Assembly: GCA_964059195.1 (NCBI GenBank)
Contig: CAXKWD010000007.1
Location: 153,693,269 to 153,757,268, forward strand
Direction: 5' to 3'
DNA: 64,000 nucleotides
Origin: Ectobius pallidus
Taxonomy: Eukaryota > Arthropoda > Insecta > Blattodea > Ectobiidae
A model generated the notes under the pieces. That model was not told the DNA's origin and did no database searches. It saw only the letters and a program-made list of their open reading frames with translations. This document shows, piece by piece, positions 50,440 through 62,346 of this stretch. How positions within the stretch are numbered: position 1 is the stretch's first letter; every line of letters starts with the position of its first letter. Both the position numbers and the translations under genes were made by a program.

Positions 50440-50667
50440 TGGCAATAAACAATTTCCTCAGCAAGCTAAAGGAATATTATCTATTTTATGGAACCCGAAG
50501 GTTCATTGTCGCGCTTACCTGAGCCCGCCATTCAACCGTATTCTGTGCTAACTCCATCCAATCATCCCTTTTAAATCCTACTTCTCTTAAATCTATCCTA
50601 ATATTGTCCTCCCACCTACGTTTAGGTCTTCCAAGTGGTCCTTTCCCTTGGGGTCTCCCAGCCAGTA
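50440..50667 (-). mobile_element. LINE 3'-terminal ORF fragment
   Basis: The minus strand reads [40 protein letters not shown] and LRVP, then a stop: the canonical end of a non-LTR retrotransposon polymerase. Better preserved than the related copy at 2036-2350. Its 5' side is cut by the mariner remnant. Confidence 0.82.
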
Positions 50668-50681
50668 ATCACTGCAGGAGT

Positions 50682-50998
50682 CTTGCTAGGAGGTGTTTAA
50701 ACATCCACCCTACAGCCCGGACTTCGCTCCCAGTGATTTCCATCTTTTCCTACACCTCAAGAAATTACAGGGAATGACAGAGAGTGACTGTTTGTCGCAT
50801 AGTGATTAAATTCCCTGGCGGCAGATTTATTCGACACAGGTATTCAAAAGTTGGTATGACGAATGTTTCAATTCCGGTGGCGATATGTTGAAAAATAGCT
50901 GAACACTTGCTATATCTGTTGGAATATATTTGTCCATGAAATTGTGTTTTGTTTCTGTAAAATGGACCCAGGGAAACTTACTTTGTGGTCGCGCCTCG
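50682..50998 (+). pseudogene. Mariner transposase 3' end
   Basis: The plus strand reads HPPYSPDFAPSDFHLFLHLK then KLQGMTESD, and after a frame change FKSWYDECFNSGGDMLKNS and a stop. SPDFAPSDFHLF includes the last catalytic Asp of mariner transposases. The right end, ggtcgcgcctcg followed by TA (50999-51000), looks like a mariner terminal repeat. The 5' part is missing. Confidence 0.75.
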
Positions 50999-51394
50999 TA
51001 TATTCAATTAGCGAGTATTTAGGGGTTCAAACAGCGTTCCTATTCTTCCATGCGGCCCTCGAACCTTCCTGTATCTTAAAATGTAGCTCTTGAGTAGCAA
51101 AAGGTTGAAGGCTCTTGTCAGCTAGAGCAATATACATCCACTCACCAGATTAAATAACATATCGCATTTGGGCACAGGAAAAATAACACGAAGCGCCCGC
51201 GTATTATCTTATCACTATCGGTAATAGGAAACTAACTCACCACGCTGAGGTGGCAACAGCAGCCAGAAAGACCCCACAGTTCTTTTTCTAGCCCATATCC
51301 AGTCGCAACTGTCCAAGAATAATTATTAGTACAAATTCTATCTAGCTATCTATCTTTACCTTAGTTTTACCTCTCCCTTTTAGGGACATTTAAG

Positions 51395-51886
51395 CAGTGT
51401 TGCAAACTTAGCGGAGTTCCCGTTAAATTTGGTGGATTTTTAACGTTTTCAACGGGGAAAAATACGGTTTTAGCGGATAGCGGATTTTTTAGTGGATATC
51501 GTTCTTTGACGGAATATTAAAAGAAATATAATATAATGCCATATTTTTAATTTTCTGTATTAAATTTCAGCGTTTGAGGCTGATGAAATTACCAATAATT
51601 CCTTCGGCTAAAGAGATGAGGTTTCCTGACGATGCACTGACAGAAATAAACTTCCTGTAGTTGAAACTCACAACCGTGGAATGAAAAGAAAAAGCGAAGT
51701 ATAAGTGAATTTTTTAATTAAATTAGAATCTATATACAAGCGCTTTTAATCCTTTCAAAGAAATTTCGGAATTGCCCTTATGCTTTTATCGCTGCCATTT
51801 TTTAATTAATTAATTTAATTTAGCGGATTTCAGCGGATTTTGAACACTGTTTTAACGGAACAATTATTTTTTAGTTGGCAACACTG
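51395..51886. mobile_element. hAT-like element, TSD CATTTAAG
   Basis: The ends CAGTGTTGCAAACTTAG and (reverse complement) CAGTGTTGCCAACTAAAAA are inverted, with a perfect 8-bp duplication, CATTTAAG (51387-51394 and 51887-51894). Subterminal agcggatt(t) repeats at both ends, typical of hAT. 492 bases, non-coding. Confidence 0.9.
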
Positions 51887-51959
51887 CATTTAAGCGACTC
51901 AAGCCGCCCGGGCCTTACAGGGCCGCGACCTGTCGGGAGAGGGGTTATCTATGGAACAC

Positions 51960-52265
51960 ATACTTACATTTTTGACCAGACAAGGACATGGAGGGCCTCC
52001 CCGGATGAGTGATCAGTCCAATGCCGGGGTCACCTCCGAGACAACACGAACACATAGGACGAGACACACCATTCACACACACTCATTCCAATCAAGGCGA
52101 GGATGGGATGAAGATGATTAATGACGGCCAGATGATTTCTGGGGACCACAAGAGCCTAAAGTTACCCAACATTCGTCTCACAGGTGAGGAAAAGCCCCGG
52201 AAGAAACCTCACCTAGGTAACTTGTCCCGAACAGGATTTGAACCTGGGCCCGCTGCGTGAGAGAA
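51960..52265 (-). mobile_element. SINE-like element, family E
   Basis: On the minus strand a perfect B box (aggttcaaatcctg) is followed by a GC-rich body (ggtgaggtttcttccggggc, gaccccggcattggactgat). The A box is lost at the right edge. GC content contrasts with the flanks. The 83-codon ORF is not real. Confidence 0.5.
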
Positions 52266-52294
52266 GCGTGGAGCGAGGAGAGTTATATTCTGGC

Positions 52295-52460
52295 TTTCGT
52301 TGAAAATGAACTGGAAATTAATACATAAAAAAACGAAGTACATGATCATGAAACGTCAAAATAATACTCCACAGAATATTAGAATAGCCGGTAAATCGTT
52401 CGAACAAGTGGATAAATTCAAATATATGGGAGCAACAATTACGTACACAATAATATTAAG
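52295..52460 (+). pseudogene. LINE reverse transcriptase fragment
   Basis: The frame reads KTKYMIMKRQNNTPQNIRIA then GKSFEQVDKFKYMGATIT. KTKYM and FKYLGA-like motifs flank the palm/thumb junction of non-LTR reverse transcriptases. About 55 codons, truncated at both ends. Confidence 0.65.
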
Positions 52461-53161
52461 AAGTTAATAGTGTAGACTCAGATTGGGAAATGCATGTTTT
52501 TATGTACTGTAGTTCAGAAACTCTTATCTTCTCGTCTTCTGTCCACAAATCTAGACATATTTATAAGACAATTGAGAAGCTTGTTTCAAAACCTGCTAAA
52601 GGACATTTTTTTAAAAACTAATAAAGCACACCATTTTGTTGCACATTACTTCTGGATTTATTGCAATCGATACCATGCCATGCCATACCATGCCCTGGCA
52701 GCCCTAAACCTGTATCGCCAAGCGTTCCTTCATTCCAGAAAGCTACTCTCCTGAGGATATGCCACACTGTGAGGAAATTTCTAGGAACGACTTTCATTCT
52801 GTATCAAACTAAACAGCATGAAGATCGAAGCCCTAGTTCTGGTGATACTGAAGGACAAACCCCCAAACCCCCAAAAAGGAGAAAAAAGTAATCGGCAAAA
52901 TCATTTGTGACATAATTTGTGTACATTCATTGTAATTAATACTGTTGTAAATATGTGTAGTTTTAAAATTAAGAGGGGGGACTCCTTGCTTAGGCCGATC
53001 TGCCCAAAATGTCAGTGGCACAAGCCAAGCAGCCCTACCTAAATAAAATAATAATAATAACAACAACGACAACAGTTGTTGTTGCTATATATATTTACAG
53101 TGTACTTACCTGCGTGTAAAGCTGTATGTACATATATATACCTGCTTAGTTAAACAGAGAA

Positions 53162-53165
53162 ATAA

Positions 53166-53209
<44 letters not shown>

Positions 53210-53425
53210 TAATACTGGCAGCTTTGCTAGAGAACATCAAAGCCTTGGGATTGGATCCAAATTTGTTTGGAACGATGCACACGTATTGTGCGCAAATTTG
53301 TAGAAGAGTGAGGATGTTTTGGCTATGGCCCGCATCCACTCCTAGCACCAGCTAAACAGCTGAGAAAATAAGACAATAACAATATTAAAAAAAATAATAA
53401 TAATAATAATAATAAATAATAATAA
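53162..53425. repeat. Two (AAT)n runs around an unassigned 45-codon frame
   Basis: (AAT)n at 53165-53207 and 53392-53425. Between them, 53215-53355 (+) reads ALLENIKALGLDPNLFGT and RRVRMFWLWPASTPSTS then a stop. This may be the end of a retroelement protein, but I do not recognise it. Confidence 0.5.
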
Positions 53426-53469
53426 TTTACTCTCTCTCTAGTTTCCTATATCCCCTAGTGCTGGGGCTC

Positions 53470-53824
53470 CTCTATATTCTGATTGGAGGTTTCTGATACA
53501 TAAAGTGAATTTTTGTTATGATTATTTTCTGAAAGAGAGCAGAGGGATAAGTGGTAAGCCTATTGCCTCACATTCCCCCCCTCGGAAACCAAGGTATTAT
53601 TTGGACATGAAAGGGTCGAGGAATTTTGTCCAGATGCTCTAGTTTAGGCTTAGAGTTCTTTTATGTGTATAAATCTATGTTATGGGCCCCCAGATTAAAG
53701 TCCCTCCCAGAGGACTCCGTGCCCAGGATTTTTATGTCCTGAAAAATCCATCGACTGCGGCTGGTTTGATCCCTTGACCTTTGGGTCTAAAGGTGGGCAG
53801 GCTACCTCTAGACCACCACGGCTG
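53470..53824 (-). mobile_element. SINE-B copy
   Basis: On the minus strand it matches 9514-9904 across its length (ttggaggtttctgatac; tccctcccagaggactccgt; gactgcggctggtttgatcc), ending with the head at 53824. Moderately diverged. Confidence 0.82.
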
Positions 53825-54850
53825 ACGATATAATCATTATTACAGTTATAAAAAATTCTTCCCCAAACGTTTTATTTATTTACATTATACAACCAAAACA
53901 GATTTCAACAATCACTCTTTTCCCCTAGATCATTAATAATGTCATCATGGTTAAGGTTTTAAAAAGCTCCAAGATTCCAATTTATGTCGACCCAAATTAC
54001 AACTCAGTCTGTACCCACAGTTTTCACCCGTCTAACTATTTTTTTGCTTCTATAAGAATAATAATCGCTGGTCACCATTCAATGGGCATTAGGGTGTCGC
54101 ATAGGGCATTTGCCCTAATTCCCACATGGCTGTTATAACCCTGCTGTAATAAATGTCAGAACACAAGTTTATTTTCCTCCAGATATAACCAAGAATATTC
54201 ATTTAGTTTTTGACAATGAAGATTTATTTCAATATTATAAAATTGACACAAAACTGAAATACAATTGAAAGCAATATTTAATGGTTTTACACAAATCTTC
54301 AAAATGCAAAAACACAAAAAGTCAGTATCAAGAACACTGATAAGGAATAACTTTCATTAAATACATTTTTATAATCTTCTATATGTACACTTTACACAAT
54401 AATCGTCATTCACACATTTTAAAAATAAATACTACCACTCATGATATTTTATTTGAAATGTAATTCATCGTAGCACAATACAGGTAGACATTAAAAAATC
54501 TGGTTCCTTCAGATTTCCAGCATGGATTTCGGAGCACATTTTCAAATTTACCTCGTTAGCATGCTGTTGTTTTCTGGAGGCGTCTTTTATGTTTTAATGG
54601 CACTGTACTCTAGAATCAGCTCGCACTTGCTAACAGGCATTCCTGCTCATTCTTTCTTACTTTCTCATTTATTTGCTGCTTAAGAATTTGCTTAAGAATT
54701 CAGCAAAGAAAACAGGTGGTGAGAAATATTCACATTGTCCGTCGATCGCAGAGAAAGTGGAAATGCTACTAAAAAACTTGATAATGGCGTGTCTGTGGAA
54801 ATATTTTATGAAACATACGACATTGACCCTTCAGTAATTAGAAGGCCTAC
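53825..54850. other. No recognisable feature
   Basis: A/T-rich. The 63-codon ORF at 53947 has no motif. No repeat partner in the window. Confidence 0.45.
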
Positions 54851-54900
54851 ATTTACATGCAGGATTCAGATTGATCTGAATCCGTTCCCCATATAATCAT

Positions 54901-56328
54901 CAATAATGGAAAAAGTACAAAAAGAAAGTAATTGGGCTGAATTACAATTACCTTAGAGACATTTTACTTAATTACAATTTTTATTTTTATTTTATTATTT
55001 TTTATTTTTTTTATTTTATTATTACAAATTACTTTTCCAAAAAGTAATCAGTAAAATTACAATTACATTTACAATTACAGTAAAACCTGTCTTAAAGACC
55101 ACCCCTCTTTAGCAACCACCTCCTTTAAAGACCAATTTTTCTAGGAACCGACAGTAAAACCCATAAGGCCAATGTTATTTGTACCCCTATTAAACGACCA
55201 CCCCTCTCCCCGACCAACGACCAGAGTTTAATTTTCGTTAAACTTCTCTATAACGACCAAAATCGTAAAAAAAATTTACTCAAATGATAGGCATTAATCA
55301 GCATTTGAAGAGAAATACTGATGTGGGCACTGCAATTTTCAATACAATGCTTTGGGTTGTTTTCTTTTCGCGTTCTGGGAAAATGCTACAGTAGACAGCG
55401 TACAAGTACCGTACAGCGCACGGCGTGAAAAGAATACATTCCAATCTCCTACTTCTGACCTGCTTGTTTCAATACATTTAAGAATTCATGCCTTTATTAT
55501 CTACATGATCGCAGTGACTCGGGGGGGGGGGCTAATTCTATTTCTTATGAAAACGTTTATTCGGTGGACATGAGGGGGGTTTCTGAAACTCTCGATTCTA
55601 AGAAACATGCTGGACGAGTCCCTTTCATTGTCCGCCAAGCAAAATGTAATGTAGGGAAAATAGACGTGTCTTTCTTTTCCTGGAAAACATTACCCAGGTA
55701 TACTGTAAATAGAGGCTCGGTGTTCTGGACCTGCATAGATTAAAGTGTCTTATTGTTGTGCTGTAAATTTTAAATACATTAAAAGTAAGTAATAATCAAC
55801 TGTGTGTTACATAAGACACCTACTGTATTGTACCGTATTTATTCTATTGTATTTTCACTTTCAAGATATAAAAATGCATTCCCCCTATTAAAAGACCACC
55901 CCTCTTAAAGACCACTTTTTTGTGGAACCAGCGATGGTCGTTATATAGAGGTTTCACTGTACTTTACAAAATGGCAGTATCTAAAAATTCCTTGTTTTTT
56001 GTTTGTTTTTTGCACAAGCCAAAATTGTTAATGAACAAACATAAAAACACATCAATGAGAATATTTTCGGAAACATTGAGTGACGTTTTGTTAATATTAA
56101 CTCTAATTTGGATGTTAGTTGCAAAAACAGTAATGATAACGATTTTAGCAAGCGAGAATGATACTAATATTAACGACTACTAAATTGTAACAATTACAAT
56201 TTTATTTCCAGAAGTAAATTACAAGTAGAAATTACATTTTAAAAAAGTATTGATTACAAGTAAATGGGCCCAAAAAAGGAATCGTTACTCTAATCCGATT
56301 ACTTTTACTCAATTACTTCCCATCACTG
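54901..56328. mobile_element. hAT-like element (same family as 42479-42966), split by a pogo-like insertion
   Basis: The left end caataatggaaaaagtac is decayed; the right end is ttacttcccatcactg. Apart from the insertion 55078-55959 and a small ATTTT expansion (54976-55021), it aligns with the intact copy base for base in long runs (aaagaaagtaattgggctga, ttccttgtttttt, gagaatattttcggaaacat). Flanking octamers ataatcat and acaatgac match at 5 of 8, so it is an old insertion. Confidence 0.82.
55078..55959. mobile_element. pogo/Tigger-like element, TA duplication
   Basis: The ends CAGTAAAACCTGTCTTAAAG and (reverse complement) CAGTGAAACCTCTATATAAC are flanked by TA at 55076-55077 and 55960-55961. 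Subterminal gaccacccctct(t)-type repeats at both ends (cccctattaaaagaccaccc). No intact transposase. The empty site can be read in the sister hAT copy near 42613. Confidence 0.78.
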
Positions 56329-56828
56329 ACAATGACCGTTACGTAAATGCGAACTCAGACCAGAATGAATTTTTTATCCGATCCTCTGCAAATGGAGGAA
56401 TGGATCGGATTCAGATCAAAGTCAATCCCATATAAATGCTGCCAAACTCAATTCTGGTGCATGCACATACACACGCAAATCCATTCAACATTTATTCTGT
56501 CAGCTGATCCACCTATTTAATCAAAGAACTTATACAGACTATAATATTATTGTATGATTTAAGATTTTCCTGGCTTAGCATATGAATAAATGCTCTTTTA
56601 AACCAAAATTTAAGGGTGACTAGATATTAAAAATAGAACACATACTTATTAATTACAGAATAAACACAGTGATTGTTCACACAGATTAGCCACAAAAAAT
56701 ACCCATACATAACCAAGTTACATAATGGCACAAAAAATCACAATACACTCCCAGAACTTTCCATCTAAACAGGGAACGTATTGAATTGGGATCAGATTCA
56801 GATTGATTTCAATCCTGCATGTAAATGT

Positions 56829-57130
56829 AAAAGTAAAGTAAAGTGTTCCCTATACAGGCGATGGAGGCCCAGAGGGTTCCAGGAGGTTGAGGCCCCAGAT
56901 TTTAGACATCGGCATGTGAAGGTGGTAAGGTTGTCAGCCTTACGCACCAGCCGCCTTTACCCCCAGGATTGCTCCAGGTACTCATTTCTGTTAGAGGCTG
57001 AGTCGACCCCAGGGCCATAGTGCCACCAGAAGGATTAGGGCAATTGAAAAACTCTGACCTCATTGGGGATTGAACCCGCGACCTTCCGGTTTGTAGCACA
57101 GTGCCTCAAACACTACGCTACGGCGTACCC
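56829..57130 (-). mobile_element. SINE-A, full copy with 15-bp target duplication
   Basis: Reverse copy of 33821-34128, with head ggggattgaacccgcgacc and end ggcgtaccccc. CCTGCATGTAAATGT at 56814-56828 and CCTGCATGCAAATGT at 57131-57145 differ at one base. Relatively young. Confidence 0.9.
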
Positions 57131-57145
57131 CCTGCATGCAAATGT

Positions 57146-58240
57146 GGTAAGTGTAAAATCCAGCATTTTTCAAAATTTGACACTCCTCAGGTTTGGAGGT
57201 TGCCAGATTTTGGAATGTCAACCTGTATTAGTTCTCAGGGGATGTAGAACATACTGATTTAAAAAGTCTATCCTATAAAATGTATAAAGTTCTGTGGTGT
57301 ATGAATCAGAAAATTGAAATTGTACACCTAAAAGCTTTGTACTGCTAGCAAGCTATGTACTATTTATAGTCTGACTAAACAATCCTTGTAATGTATATCA
57401 GTTTATACATTCAATTTGCAAGTTACAGTTAAGTTATACTTCCAGTCAGCCTTGTTTAAAGCTTAAATGTAAGAAATCGAGGTGGTGATATCTGGATCTG
57501 CTGATCATTTGGCAGGCGACTGTGATTTAATTTTTGCTGTATTAGGGTTAACAGATGTCCGGATAAACCTGGACATACACTACATTTTAACCTTATGTCC
57601 AGCATCCAGGGAGAATTTCTGGGAGAAAAAAAAACTAGAATGTCTTACGTTTTGATGAATGTAAACATTCATTAGGTTCAAATGGATTCATAATTTGGGA
57701 AAGATTAGAAAAAATATTTTTGTTTGATCATATACTATAATACGCTTATTACGTGTGATGTAATGGTATTATAATTTCAATACAGATTTTCATTATAACA
57801 CAGGAGAGGTATCAATTATTACCGAATACGGAACGATCTTAAAACCTTGAGAGCACCGAATCAAACTGCGTACTAAGCAACCTGTATTTAAAATGAAATA
57901 AATTATGTTTGTGTTAATTTTAATATTACACTAAACTGAGTTCATTTCAACGTGTATAACTCAGTTTGCTTTAAGAAAACGACAAAGAACAAGCTTCGAC
58001 TTGAAACGTATGCCATCAGCTGCCATCTACCGTAGAAGGCAAGAACTACGAGAACTTGCTAACAGCTGATTGCCGAGATCAGCCAATATTTTTTAATTTT
58101 TTATTTTTAAAGGAATCTAGAATCTCAAAATTTAAATATTTAATTATGGTTGAACAAAAACAGCCATGCAACTTGCCTATAATGGGTAATTAAGGTACTT
58201 GTATGAAAATTACTAAAATCATTTATTGCTCATTTCATAA
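57146..58240. other. Mostly unassigned; one hAT-like terminus
   Basis: tagggttaacagatgtccgg at 57544 resembles the TAGGGT-type ends, but no partner was found. The rest is A/T-rich and featureless to me. Confidence 0.35.
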
Positions 58241-58245
58241 ACATA

Positions 58246-58837
58246 CAGTGGTACCTCGAGATACGAGTGCCCTAACATACGAGTTATTTGAGATACGAGC
58301 TGTCGAGCGAGCGAAGTTTTGTTTTGAAATATGAGTGACATTTGAGATACGAGGAACGGCCAGCTGTGACGCTGCACACGGCCCACCAGTTTACTGCGCC
58401 TGCGCCTCATGCGTCTTGCGCATTATCCCACGTATTCCCCCAGTGTGCTTGTTTACCTCGCTGTCGAAGCATCTTTGATAAGTTTTTCTAGGGCTTTGCG
58501 CTTTTTGTGCATTTACATACTTTATCACATTTCTTTTTATAACCATGGGTCGGAAGAAAGTGTAACAAATATGTATGTACACTTTATAAAACCAGTTTTT
58601 TTGCTTTACATTCTCTTTTATTATGTTTTTATACAATATTTGTCATTTATAAGTACATTTTTCTTATTCAAAAACACGTACCGTAACAAAAACAATTGGG
58701 AGTAGCATTTTTGGGGCTGGAACGGATTAATGGCATTTCAATTAATTTCAATGGGGAAAATTGCTTTGAGATACGAGCAAATTGACATACGAGCAAGGTT
58801 ACGGAACGAATTAAACTCGTATCTCGAGGTATCACTG
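58246..58837. mobile_element. pogo/Tigger-like deletion derivative
   Basis: The ends CAGTGGTACCTCGAGATACG and (reverse complement) CAGTGATACCTCGAGATACG are flanked by TA. Subterminal gagatacgag repeats occur on both sides. Near the middle, ATG at 58545 starts MGRKKV and then stops: it may be the remains of a transposase start codon region joined to the 3' end by an internal deletion. 592 bases. Confidence 0.82.
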
Positions 58838-59704
58838 TACTCGTATTTTAATAAATGCCATTATGGGCTTGTTTTATAATGTACTATTGTTGAAGTTTGC
58901 CATAACAGTATCGAATAGTGTTAAAAGCTGTAGTTTTTCTAAGCTATCATAACAGTGAAATGAAGATGATGCAACAGTGCCATGATCATCTGAAGTGTGC
59001 TGGAGTGGACAGCAACAATAGCAAAATTACACTTGTCTATTTTTATTTTGTTTGTCATGAAGTAGGGAGGCAAGAATTTTATAATTAGTGGTTCAGTTGC
59101 AAGAGTGTGCTAAGATGCCTAAGAGAAAATGTAAGTTTACTGACGATTTAGCGAAGAGGTACTAAGCAAATATTAAACCAATGCATACCCTCGGTTATTG
59201 CGTTTTTTTTTTGTGCACATGGCCAATAGTCATTGAGTTTATAAACAAGGGAAAACAGATGGTATTTTAAGCCTTTTATGAAATTGAATTTTGAAGACCA
59301 GTCACTGTCATTTCATTAAACCTTTCTAAAATGTTTGTTTTATGAATAAGGTGTTGAGTATTTCAGTACAAATCAGTATATCATGTCTTGTAGAATTAAA
59401 ATGGAAGAAGAATTTTTATCCAGACTAGTTGTTAAGCAATACAAGTATTACACAGACCAACAGCCATTTTGGTGCCTTAATTCATAATTATTCTTGGGTA
59501 TATTTAGGTTGCTGATGGCAAATGTGCTATTAGTTTTGCTCTATCAGCTTTAGTTTTTGAGATATGGTATTACCATTATGCATATTGTCCCATTTTAAGT
59601 TTGATATAAATAAAAAACACTGCCTATTTGTAGGTTCTAAATCATGTGGAGAAAAAAGCAACACACTAACATTACATTAACATTACAATAACGATATAAC
59701 ATGG

Positions 59705-60055
59705 GGTCTTTAAAGAAAATTGATATTATCACATACTGTACGGTTGTTTATGACTTATGAGCTGTCAATTTGAGGGCCAAATAATAATCCAGCTCTTAGT
59801 TTTTCTGTACTTCATACAGTTTTTGTCCTACATGTCCAAAGTATGGTCAAGAACCTTCACTTGATAATAATCAAGCAAGGTTTTGTTTCGCTAGACTAAG
59901 AGTTCACGAATAAAATCCTCCCCTCGACAAAAGTAGAGCTGGTAGAGAAAAACTGTTTACATATTTGGAATAAGCACACTAAGTATAGCCAAAATCCAGT
60001 AAAACATCTGAGACACAAAAAACAAAAGGTTCTTTTTTGTTGGGCTGTGTTATCT
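59705..60055 (-). repeat. Interspersed repeat R3, minus copy
   Basis: Inverted counterpart of 23055-23370, 36 kb away: ttgatattatcacatactgt, cttatgagctgtcaatttga, gtagagaaaaactgttta, gttgggctgtgtta. Confidence 0.8.
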
Positions 60056-60093
60056 TTCACACTCTTTTTCCTAAGCAGCAAATAATACAGCCA

Positions 60094-61436
60094 CAGTAAA
60101 AACCCCCTTCTACATTCCTGCCTTTTACATTTTCCTGCTATTTACATAAATTTCCGCTGGTCCCGTCTTTTATCCTATACCGGGAATACATAGCATTCCT
60201 CTCATTACCAACTTTTAAACAATTGTTTTTCCTGCCAATAACATCTACGTTGTATTGATTCACATGGCCGAACATGTGTTTAGTTGATGAAAGAGCTTGA
60301 ACTCTCTGTCTCAACTTTGAATACCATCTATATCTATTGAATAGTCAGAGCAATTATTTATTCATTTAATATGTGTGATGATCAGGGCCCAGATTCTAAT
60401 GACATGTCATCTTTTTATTGATGTTGCATAGACATTGCCAACTTGTAGATAAATCCTAATCATGGCCTTTAGATTACAGAAATACATTTTGGGTAATTTT
60501 TTGTCATTTTATGCAATTTTATATTTTTAGGGCATTTATTTCAATTTTACGTCATTATTTTGTCATTTTCGTGTCACTTGCATCCTTATTTAGTCATTTT
60601 CATGCATTTACGTTGAGTGTATTAACTTTTTTTCGTCGCTAGCTGTTCTCTCTTTGAAGTGTTGTTTGTTTAATGCAAGAAGGAAAAGTGTTGTCATGTC
60701 TCAGTCGGAAATGAGAATCAAAGTAACTCCAAAATTTTGTATTTTATTACTATTGTTATTAGACTGAGCCTGCCTCCTGCTTGGTTTTGAGAGTGTAAAC
60801 TACTGTTTACCCTCAATAAACAACATAATCCAGCAGACCACAAAAGAAAATGCCGAAGTTTGACTCGCCAGTGCCTCAGTGCCAGTATAAATTTCCGTTA
60901 GAAAAGAACATTCACACCATTACAGTTATTTACAGTTTTTACAATTATGTAAAAATTAGTCTAAAACTTTGTGTGTACAATAATAATCTTTTATAATAAA
61001 ATATAAGTTTTAGGTCATTTTTTGTAATTATTAAGTCATTTTCTTTAAAAATTAGGTCATTTTTCAAACAATTTTAGGTCATCAGAATCCGGGCCCTGGT
61101 GATGATACAAGTAAAGTATTATACGAAAGATTTGCTAAAATCCCTATATCTAATTAACTTAGAGGTTGCACATTAATTTTTTAATGGTATATACTTATTT
61201 CTTTTGCTAACCTTGAAGCCTTAATATTACAAAACAACATGTTCATGTGAAAAAGCTGTGCAACTCGTTTTTGCACCATATTTTAAGTAGGTAGTGTAAG
61301 TGTACATAGGTACCTATATTTATTTTCATGTATTAAATTTTGCAATATAAAGCATTACAGCTTTTACACCCTGCAATTTACACTCCCCTGCCATTTGCAC
61401 TTTTTTGCATCAGTCCCTTGAAAGGAGATTTTACTG
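60094..61436. mobile_element. Probable pogo-like element containing a hAT
   Basis: The ends CAGTAAAAACCCCCTT and (reverse complement) CAGTAAAATCTCCTTT are similar. The right end is followed by TA, but the left is preceded by CA, so the duplication is decayed. Both subterminal regions carry tttacat/cctgcc-type repeats. It is interrupted by the hAT at 60383-61098. Confidence 0.5.
60383..61098. mobile_element. hAT-like element, CAGGGCCC-type, TSD GTGATGAT
   Basis: The ends CAGGGCCCAGATTCTAATGA and (reverse complement) CAGGGCCCGGATTCTGATGA are inverted. A perfect 8-bp duplication, GTGATGAT, flanks it (60375-60382 and 61099-61106). Repeated taggtcattttt on both sides acts like a hAT subterminal motif. 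Possible start-like remnants MSQSEMRIKVTPKF (60697) and MPKFDSPVP (60850) have no long frame. Confidence 0.92.
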
Positions 61437-61444
61437 TATATTCA

Positions 61445-62346
61445 GGCCGGTATTCATAGTCGGTGATTTAAGAACCGACTTTATAAAGCTGAACTTATTT
61501 GACAAGTCAACTTATATAGTCTTCTTTAAAGTTATACTTTATTAAGTCTGACTTCATACAGCTCTGTTTATTCTACATATTAAAGTCGAACTCGATACTA
61601 TGAAAAATCGCACATTCACTGCCAAAATATCTGAATCAGTGAATCATACTTCAGATTTGTTCAACTTTCATGTAATGCAGTACGTATTTCGCTGTCGTGA
61701 TGTAAAAATACAGATGGCGGTGTACATTGTAAACAAAGAATTCAATTCATCCAGTCATATTATGCAGCGTGTAAGTAAACCGTTCAGTAGTTTTTTGAGA
61801 ATATTCTGTGTATATATTCGCTTGGACATCGTACAGAATTAATACCGCTACGCTTATGTATTTATTTCAATATTAATTGAGTTCTAGAAGGATTGAAAAC
61901 AGCTTAGGAAGCTTTGGGCCGATATGAAATACCAGTGGGAAGCGATTCTGATGAAAGAAAGCTGATTGGTATTTCCAAAATTGTGTTTTCTTCCTTCAAA
62001 CGAAACCTCTTTTAAAGTTCATTGTCAATGTAGAATTTAAATGGATTCCTCATGTTTCCCAAATAATGTTAACACCTCGCCAAAATCCTCAAAATAACTG
62101 TCCATGGTTCTGAATTAAACTGAAATAAGTCAGGGGGACCCTTGACTTGATAAAGTACAACTTATTTCAACAAATAAGTCTTACTTTAGTGACTATGAAT
62201 AGCAATAAGCTCGACTTTGTCAAGTCTGACTTTATAAAGTAAATACGTCATAAGTCTGACTTGTTTGTGTCAAAAACTCAACTGAAGACGAGATTAAAGT
62301 TCGACTTGGATATAAGTATGACTTATTGCGACTATGAATACTGGCC
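61445..62346. mobile_element. TIR transposon with GGCCGGTATTCATAGTC ends
   Basis: GGCCGGTATTCATAGTCG and (reverse complement) GGCCAGTATTCATAGTCG are inverted, with TCAG on both outer sides. Both subterminal regions are full of aagtctgactt/aagtcgaact-type direct and inverted repeats. Termini of this kind are seen in PIF/Harbinger-like elements, but the duplication length does not settle it. The 80-codon ORF is not recognisable. Confidence 0.6.
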
